Positions 1-6,400 of a stretch of 9,419 nucleotides of DNA are shown piece after piece. The stretch spans positions 1 to 9,419 of the forward strand of contig JAUQXD010001244.1 in assembly GCA_030834835.1 (NCBI GenBank), given 5' to 3'. The notes under the pieces were generated by a model that saw only the letters and a program-made list of their open reading frames with translations, ran no database searches and was not told the origin of the DNA. Within the stretch, counting starts at the first letter, position 1. The number at the start of each line of letters is the position of its first letter. Origin of the DNA: Thermoflexales bacterium. GTDB taxonomy: Bacteria > Chloroflexota > Anaerolineae > Fen-1058. The translations under genes and the position numbers were made by a program.

Positions 1-168
1 TCGCTCGATGCCTCAACCCGGCAGCTGGTCACGCGCCTTGGCTATGAACTGCCCGAAGCCGAATCGGCGCTCGGCGCAACCACGGAACTATTAGCGAACC
101 TCGATAATCTATCGGATGAAGAAATCAGCCAAATGCTTCAACAACTCAAGGCGGAGGACAACAACTAA
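1..168 (+). CDS. C-terminal end of an upstream protein, probably an NRPS/PKS subunit (partial, 5' end outside window)
   Basis: This frame is open from the first base of the window to a TAA at 166-168 and gives 55 residues. No catalytic domain is visible. In particular there is no carrier-protein GGHS or GGDS motif, so any such domain must lie before the window. The last part is a leucine-rich, acidic segment, L-L-A-N-L-D-N-L-S-D-E-E-I, followed by a polar end. This kind of tail often closes NRPS and PKS subunits, and a similar one ends the two-module NRPS downstream. The next gene starts after only three bases (GCC) and in the same reading frame, so co-translation is likely. Assignment to a megasynthase rests on the tail and on context. 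A tailoring enzyme of the same operon remains possible. Confidence 0.55.
   Translation, partial: SLDASTRQLVTRLGYELPEAESALGATTELLANLDNLSDEEISQMLQQLKAEDNN
153..157 (+). promoter_or_regulatory. Ribosome binding site (GGAGG) for the one-module NRPS
   Basis: A perfect GGAGG lies inside the end of the upstream gene, 14 nt before the ATG at 172. The spacing is longer than ideal, so initiation may partly depend on ribosomes terminating at the TAA at 166-168. No better-placed start is available: the next in-frame ATG is at residue 58, inside the condensation domain. Confidence 0.5.
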
Positions 169-171
169 GCC

Positions 172-3100
172 ATGGGGGAACTCACTGCGCGGCCGGTGAC
201 GGGCGCACCCGAAGATCAACGCGCCGAGCTGGCCCGCTTGCTTCAGAAACGTCTGCAAAAGCCCAGGCAAGCGCCGCTCTCTTTCGCTCAAGAACGGTTC
301 TGGTTCCTGGATCAGTTGGAACCCGGCAACCCGCTGCACAACATGATCTTTGCGATCCAGTTGAGAGGGCGGCTCAACGTGCCCGCCTTAACGCGCAGCC
401 TCAACGAGATTGTCCGGCGGCACGAAACACTGCGCACGACGTTCTCGTTTGTCGATGGTCACCCGCGGCAAGTGATTGCACCGGTTCTGGCGCTTGACCT
501 GCCGTTGATCGATCTTCAAGGCTTAGCCCCGCTCGATCAGGCTGCGGCCATCCCGCGCTTGATTGCGGCGGAAGGCAATTACTCGTTTGATTTGTCACGC
601 GGCCCCCTCATTCGCACGACTCTGTTGCGGCAAACGGCCACCGAGCATGTCTTGCTGTTGACCATGCACCACATCGTGACCGATGGTTGGTCCATGTGGG
701 TCTTCTTCCGCGAGATGGCGACGCTCTATCCGGTTTTTTGTGAAGATCGGTCTTCGCCTTTGCCGGCTCTGCCGATCCAGTATGCCGACTTTGCGGCCTG
801 GCAGCGCCAGCATCTGCAAGGGGATGTACTGACCAATCAGATCACCTACTGGAAGGCCCAGTTGGCGGGCGCGCCGGCCCAGCTCGATTTTCCAGTTGAG
901 CGGCCCACCCTGGCCGGGCCGCCGTTTCAGGCGGCAACTTATCCGTTCCAGCTGTCAGAGGCTTTGACGGAGAAGCTGCGGGCCTTAAGCCGGCGCGAAC
1001 AAGTGACGCCGTTCATGACGCTGCTGGCCGCCTTCAACGTATTGCTCTACCGGTACACGGGCAGCACCGACCTCGTCGTCGGTTCGGTGACGGCCAATCG
1101 CAGCCGCGCCGAGATCGAAGGTTTGATCGGGGTGTTTTTTAATGCCCTGCTTTTCCGAACGAACCTGGCGGGCGATCCAACTTTTCGAGAACTGCTCGAA
1201 CGAGTGCGGCAGGTCACGTTGGGCGCTTATGCCCATCAAGACTTGCCGTTTGAGAAGCTGGTCGAAGAGCTGCACCCGACCCGCGACCTGAATCGGAATC
1301 CGCTGTATCAAGTTGTGTTCAATTTGCTGGATGCGCCCACGCGCCTGGTGCAGCTGCCCGATGTGACCATGAGCATGCTGGACACGACGGCGACAGCCAG
1401 CATGCCCGAGTTGCTCAGGATGGGGACACGCGATATAGGCCAGGGCACACTCGTGAGTGAACTGAGCTATCGGACTGACCTGTTCGACAGAGCCACGATC
1501 GGCCGCTTGATCCACAACTATCAGACGCTGCTGGAAAACATCGTCACCAATCCTGAACGTCGCCTGGCTGAATTGTCGCTGCTGACTGAAGCCGAACAAC
1601 GGCAAATCCTGATCGAGTGGAACGCTACCCGGACCCCCTACGACGGACGCTGTCTGCACGTGCAATTTGAAGAGCAAGCGGCGCGCACGCCGGATGCGGT
1701 GGCGGTGGTCTTTGGGGCGCAGGACGCGAGCGAGGCCGATCAGCATGTGACGTATCGCGAGTTGAATCAGCGTGCCAATCAGTTGGCTCACCGCTTGCAG
1801 GCGGCGGGCGTGGGGCCCGAGACACCGGTCGGCATCTGTGTTGAACGTTCGATCGAAGTGATGATCGGGTTGTTGGGTATCCTCAAAGCGGGTGGCGCGT
1901 ACGTGCCGCTCGATCCACAGTATCCGCCGGAGCGCCTGGCGTATATGTTGACGGATGCCGGCATCTCGATCTTGTTGACGCAGCAGCGCCTGGCCGAGCG
2001 CGTGGTTGAATTTGCCGGGCAACGGATTTATCTGGATGCGGCTCCGGAAGTTGAGGCAGCGGAACACCGGCAAAATCCAGTCAGCTCCGTGACGCCGGAT
2101 AATTTGCTGTATGTGATCTACACCTCCGGCTCGACCGGGCGACCGAAGGGCGCAGGCGTAAATCAACGCGGCTTTGCCAATCTCTTGCAGTGGTTCATCA
2201 CCGACTTTCACCTCACGGCGGCCGATCGCACGCTGCTCATCTCGTCGTTAAGCTTTGATCTGACGCAGAAAAATCTGTTTGCGCCGCTGTTGATGGGCGG
2301 GACATTGCACCTGCTGCCGGCCGGGCCTTATGATCCTACGTCAATCGTCAACGCCGTCTCCGACCGCCATATCACCTGGCTCAACTGCACGCCGAGTGCT
2401 TTCTATCCCCTGGCTGAACATGGCGTTGAAGGCCTGCGCATGAAAGCGGCGTTGCGCTACGTTTTTCTGGGGGGCGAACCCATTGCACTACCGCGGTTAG
2501 CGAATTGGCTGGAGGCAGCGCCCACTCAAGTCGAAATTGTGAACACCTACGGCCCCACCGAATGCACGGATATTTGCGCTGCGCACCGCGTACCCTGGCC
2601 GCCGCCATCGGCCGAATACACCATCCCGATTGGCAAACCCATCTATAACGCCCGAGTGCATGTTCTGGATCAGTCGCTCAGGCCGGTTCCAATCGGCGTA
2701 GTTGGCGAGCTGTACGTAGGCGGCAGCGGTGTGGGACGCGGTTATCTAAATCACCTTGATCTGACCCTGGCGAAATTCATCGCCGATCCCTTCGGCCCCG
2801 AACCCGGCGCGCGGCTTTACCGCACCGGCGATCTGGTTCGCTATTGGCCGGACGGCAACATCGAATTTGTCGGGCGCGCCGATTTCCAGGTGAAGGTGCG
2901 CGGCTTCCGCATCGAGCCGGGTGAAATCGAAGCAGTCCTGCGGCAGCATCCCGCTATTCAAGACGCGGTCGTTGTCGCCCGCGCCGTGGACGGTCAGGGC
3001 GATAACGACGATAAACGCCTGATCGCTTATGCAGTGGCGCGCTCATCCCGGCAACTGCTGAGTGATGATGTCCTGCCCTGGCTACAACAGCGTTTGCCGG

Positions 3101-3486
3101 ACTACATGGTACCGGCGGTCGTCGTGCCGTTAGAGGCGCTGCCGGTAACCCCCAGCGGCAAAGTGGATCGCAAGACTCTGGCAATGCGAGACGACTCGCC
3201 GGCGGCCCCGTCGCAAGAATTTGCTAAGCCAGAGACTGAGCTGGAAATGAAGATAGCGGAGATCTGGGCGAAAATTTTGAACCACCAGCCGGTCGGCCTG
3301 TATGATAATTTCTTTGAGCTGGGTGGGCACTCCTTGTTGGCGACGCAAGTTATCTATGAGATCAATCGCGTGCTAAACATGAAACTCGCTGTGCGTGATC
3401 TATTTCAGGAACCTACGCTAGGCGGGCTGGCGCTGCTGATCGAGGAGCGGTTGATTGACGAGCTGGAACGTGAGGGCACCGCGTAG
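172..3486 (+). CDS. Non-ribosomal peptide synthetase, one elongation module (C-A-T)
   Basis: This 1104-residue protein has the size and domain order of a single NRPS elongation module. A short helical leader (about 12-30) is followed by a condensation domain (about 35-480) with an intact HHIVTDG at 166-172. The adenylation domain (about 495-1005) has A3 [14 protein letters not shown] at 647-660, A5 NTYGPTE at 791-797, A7 YRTGDL at 883-888 and the A10 lysine K997. The carrier domain (about 1020-1090) has GGHS, with phosphopantetheine attachment predicted at S1054. It should accept a chain from an upstream subunit and add one amino acid. There is no epimerase or thioesterase, and LGGHS rather than LGGDS fits the absence of an epimerase. 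The protein stops almost directly after the carrier domain, without the acidic tail seen on its neighbours. The TAG at 3484-3486 overlaps the ribosome binding site of the next gene. The NRPS call is certain; the substrate is not. Confidence 0.96.
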   Translation: MGELTARPVTGAPEDQRAELARLLQKRLQKPRQAPLSFAQERFWFLDQLEPGNPLHNMIFAIQLRGRLNVPALTRSLNEIVRRHETLRTTFSFVDGHPRQVIAPVLALDLPLIDLQGLAPLDQAAAIPRLIAAEGNYSFDLSRGPLIRTTLLRQTATEHVLLLTMHHIVTDGWSMWVFFREMATLYPVFCEDRSSPLPALPIQYADFAAWQRQHLQGDVLTNQITYWKAQLAGAPAQLDFPVERPTLAGPPFQAATYPFQLSEALTEKLRALSRREQVTPFMTLLAAFNVLLYRYTGSTDLVVGSVTANRSRAEIEGLIGVFFNALLFRTNLAGDPTFRELLERVRQVTLGAYAHQDLPFEKLVEELHPTRDLNRNPLYQVVFNLLDAPTRLVQLPDVTMSMLDTTATASMPELLRMGTRDIGQGTLVSELSYRTDLFDRATIGRLIHNYQTLLENIVTNPERRLAELSLLTEAEQRQILIEWNATRTPYDGRCLHVQFEEQAARTPDAVAVVFGAQDASEADQHVTYRELNQRANQLAHRLQAAGVGPETPVGICVERSIEVMIGLLGILKAGGAYVPLDPQYPPERLAYMLTDAGISILLTQQRLAERVVEFAGQRIYLDAAPEVEAAEHRQNPVSSVTPDNLLYVIYTSGSTGRPKGAGVNQRGFANLLQWFITDFHLTAADRTLLISSLSFDLTQKNLFAPLLMGGTLHLLPAGPYDPTSIVNAVSDRHITWLNCTPSAFYPLAEHGVEGLRMKAALRYVFLGGEPIALPRLANWLEAAPTQVEIVNTYGPTECTDICAAHRVPWPPPSAEYTIPIGKPIYNARVHVLDQSLRPVPIGVVGELYVGGSGVGRGYLNHLDLTLAKFIADPFGPEPGARLYRTGDLVRYWPDGNIEFVGRADFQVKVRGFRIEPGEIEAVLRQHPAIQDAVVVARAVDGQGDNDDKRLIAYAVARSSRQLLSDDVLPWLQQRLPDYMVPAVVVPLEALPVTPSGKVDRKTLAMRDDSPAAPSQEFAKPETELEMKIAEIWAKILNHQPVGLYDNFFELGGHSLLATQVIYEINRVLNMKLAVRDLFQEPTLGGLALLIEERLIDELEREGTA
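274..1611 (+). other. Condensation domain C1 (LCL-like)
   Basis: Residues 35-480 of the one-module NRPS. The opening [13 protein letters not shown] and the HHIVTDG active site match condensation domains that join two L-residues. The late motif [16 protein letters not shown] at 352-367 is standard. The stretch at about 405-430 differs from the usual K-F-D-L-containing segment that C2 in the next protein keeps. Subtype is my reading of motifs only. Confidence 0.75.
1654..3186 (+). other. Adenylation domain A1, substrate unassigned
   Basis: All A motifs needed for activity are present. Aligned by eye to GrsA, the ten specificity positions are D696, L697, K700, N738, F765, G767, T792, D800, I801 and K997. 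D696 and K997 bind the amino acid's amino and carboxyl groups in known structures. A lysine and an aspartate together in the pocket suggest a polar side chain, but I do not recognise the code well enough to name a substrate. Confidence 0.8.
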
Positions 3487-3489
3487 GAG
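3485..3489 (+). promoter_or_regulatory. Ribosome binding site (AGGAG) that decides the start of the two-module NRPS
   Basis: AGGAG overlaps the TAG stop of the preceding gene. It lies 9 nt before the ATG at 3499 but only 3 nt before an in-frame TTG at 3493. The spacing and codon type both favour ATG 3499 as the true start, giving a protein two residues shorter than a TTG start would. The stop/RBS overlap implies translational coupling. Confidence 0.75.
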
Positions 3490-3498
3490 CGCTTGAAG

Positions 3499-6400
3499 AT
3501 GCGAGATGATGTGGCAAATTCGATCGGGCACTCCACCACGCGCTCGGCGTTGACGGGCGCCGAGTGGCAACAGCTCGTGCTCGCCTGGAATGATACAGAC
3601 ACGCTGTATGGCGAAGATCGCTGCCTGCATGTGGTGTTTGAAGCGCAGGCCGCCCGGCAGCCGGACGCGATCGCCGTCGTGTTCGATCCACAGACCGATC
3701 AAAGTCTCAACTTGCAGCTGACCTATCGCGAATTAAACCGCCGGGCCAATCAGCTGGCGCAGCAGCTGCATCAGCTGGGCATTGGCTCTGATAGCTTAGT
3801 GGGCGTCTGCCTGGAACGTTCGGCCGAAATGGTCATCGCGTTGCTGGGCGTGCTCAAAGCAGGTGGCGCGTATGTGCCGCTCGATCCCACCTATCCCCGC
3901 GATCGGCTGACCTACATCGCCGCCAATGCGTGCGTCCCGGTGATCTTGACCCAGTCATGGTTGGTCGCCGATTTGCCGCAGCCCGCAGCCCACATCATCT
4001 GCCTGGATACCGCGGCGGATGAACTCCCCTCAGCGTGGGATACCAATCCGGCGAGCGCCCCGGCCGATGATCGCCTGGCCTACGTCATCTATACCTCCGG
4101 CTCGACGGGCAAGCCTAAGGGCGTGATGAACACGCAGCACGCGATCCTGAATCGCCTGCTGTGGATGCAGGCGCAGTATCAGCTGACCGTGTCCGATCGG
4201 GTGTTGCAAAAGACCCCGTTTAGTTTTGATGTATCCGTCTGGGAATTTTTTTGGCCGTTGATGACGGGCGCCAGTCTGATTATGGCGCAGCCCGAAGGAC
4301 ACAAAGACAGCGCTTATCTGGTCAAGGTCATTCTCGAACAAGCCATCACCACGCTGCACTTTGTGCCGTCGATGCTCCAACTGTTTGTCCGTGAGCCGGG
4401 GCTGGAAGCGTGCCGGAGTCTAAAGCGCGTCTTCTGCAGTGGTGAAGCGCTGCCCTTCGATGTGCAAGACCGTTTCTGGGCGCGTCTGGCGACGGAACTG
4501 CACAATTTATATGGTCCCACTGAAGCCGCAGTCGATGTCACTTTCTGGGCGTGTGATCCGAACAGTCACTACAAGGTCGTCCCGATCGGACGTCCGATCG
4601 CCAACATTCAGATCTACTTGCTGGATGCGGCCCTGCGCCCCGTCCCGATCGGCGAGCCGGGCGAACTGTATATTGGCGGCAGCGGTCTGGCCCGCGGTTA
4701 CCTCAATCGCCCCGACCTGACCGCCGAACGTTTCGTGCCGCATCCCTTCAGTTCTCAACCGGGCGCGCGGTTATATCGCACCGGCGATCTGGCGCGTTAT
4801 TTGCCCGATGGCAACATTGAATTCTTAGGGCGGCTGGACTTTCAGGTCAAAGTGCGCGGCTTTCGCATCGAACTCGGCGAGATCGAAGCGGCCTTGCGCC
4901 AGCATCCCGTTATTCGTGATGCCGTCGTCGTCGCTCAAGAAACCGAGTCGGGCGATAAACGTCTGGTGGCCTATCTCGCGGCGAACTTGACGGCGCTGCC
5001 TTCCATCACCGAGCTGCGCGCCTGGCTCGGCCAACACCTGCCCGAATACATGCTGCCCGCCGTCTTCGTCCGCCTCGATCACTTGCCGCTCACGCCCAGC
5101 GGTAAAGTCGATCGCAAGGCTTTGCCCGGGCCGGACGAGGTTCAAGTCGATCGCACCACCAACTATGTTCCGCCACGCACGGCCCTGGAAGAAACGTTGG
5201 CCGCCATGTGGTCGACGGCGTTGGGTGTTGCGCCGATCGGCGTGCACGATCACTTCCTCGATCTGGGCGGGCATTCGCTGCTGGCGCTCCGCATTATCAT
5301 GGCCATTCGAGAACAATTAGGCATCGAGCTCACGCTCGATCATCTCTTCCGGCTCTCAACGATCGAACAATTAGCCGCCAACCTTGCTGCAGCGCCGCAG
5401 CCGACACCGGGTAGACAGAGTTCGGCGATTGAGCCGGTGGCCCGCGATCGAGCCTTGCCGTTATCCTCGCAACAACTTCAGTTGTGGTTCCTGGCGCAGC
5501 TGTACCCAGATTGGCCGGTTTACAATGAGCCGTACACCGTTCACATGCACCAGCCGATCGATGTCGCCGTGCTCGAACGCTGCGTGGCGGACATGATTCG
5601 CCGGCATGAAATCCTGCGCACCACCTATACCGTGATCGATGAACAACCGCGGCAGGTGATTCACCCGCCCGATCGATTTAGCTTGCCCTACGTCGATCTC
5701 ACCGATCGACCTGAAGACCGCCGAGAGGCTGAAGCGCTGCGCCTTGCGACCGGTGAGGCACGACAGCCGTTTGATCTGGAGCACGGGCCGCTGTGCCGCT
5801 TCACCTTGATCAAACTGGCGGACGCCGACTATCGACTGTTCGTCACCATGCATCACAGCCTGATGGACGGCATCACGCTGTATCAAGTCTTTTTTCTGGA
5901 AATGCAGCAGTTGTATCAGGCTTATCTGCATGGTGAGCCGTCGCCGTTGCCCGATTTGAAGTTGCACTACGCCGACTATGCCGTGTGGCAAGGCGCGTGG
6001 CGGGCCCAACAGCAGGCGGCTCAGCTGGACTATTGGCGCAAGCAATTGGCCGATGTGGCTGTGCTGCAACTGCCCACCGATCGCCCGCGCCCGCTGCAAC
6101 CCACCTTTCGCGGCGCGTATCAACGCCTGTCGCTGTCCAAATCTTTAACCGATCACCTTAAGGCGCTTTCGCGTCAGGCCGGTGTGACGCTATTCGTGAC
6201 ATTAGCCGCAGCCATTCAGACCCTGCTCCAGCGTTACACCCGGCAGGATGACATCGCGTTAGGTACGTTCACCGCCGGGCGTCATCGGCCTGAGATCAGC
6301 GGACTCATGGGCGATTTTCTGAACACCATCGTGCTGCGCACTGATCTTTCCGGCCGGCCCACCTTCCGCGCGCTCTTGCAGCGTGTGCACCACGTCACCG

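Noticed and set aside
1882..1916. A 35-nt stretch in A1 nearly identical (33 of 35) to 3853-3887 in A2, as a possible DNA repeat or conversion tract
   Set aside because: It encodes the conserved [12 protein letters not shown] motif of adenylation domains, and similarity falls off on both sides. Paralogy and conserved function explain it.
985..2211. A 408-codon open frame on the minus strand, opposite the one-module NRPS
   Set aside because: It lies entirely antisense to strongly conserved C and A domain sequence, has low-complexity composition rich in R, Q and H, and shows no family motif. Long antisense frames are expected under GC-rich coding DNA.
3493..3495. TTG as start of the two-module NRPS
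   Set aside because: It is only 3 nt from the AGGAG, while the in-frame ATG at 3499 is at a good 9-nt spacing.
3667..3674. GCGATCGC, the cyanobacterial HIP1 octamer, as evidence for a cyanobacterial host
   Set aside because: I found only one exact copy in 9.4 kb; HIP1-rich cyanobacteria usually carry several in such a length. It is not usable for taxonomy here.
5461..6123. A 220-codon minus-strand open frame, and a 265-codon one at 6598-7395
   Set aside because: Both are antisense to C2 and A3 of the two-module NRPS and have no recognisable motif or convincing ribosome binding site. They are treated as coding shadows.
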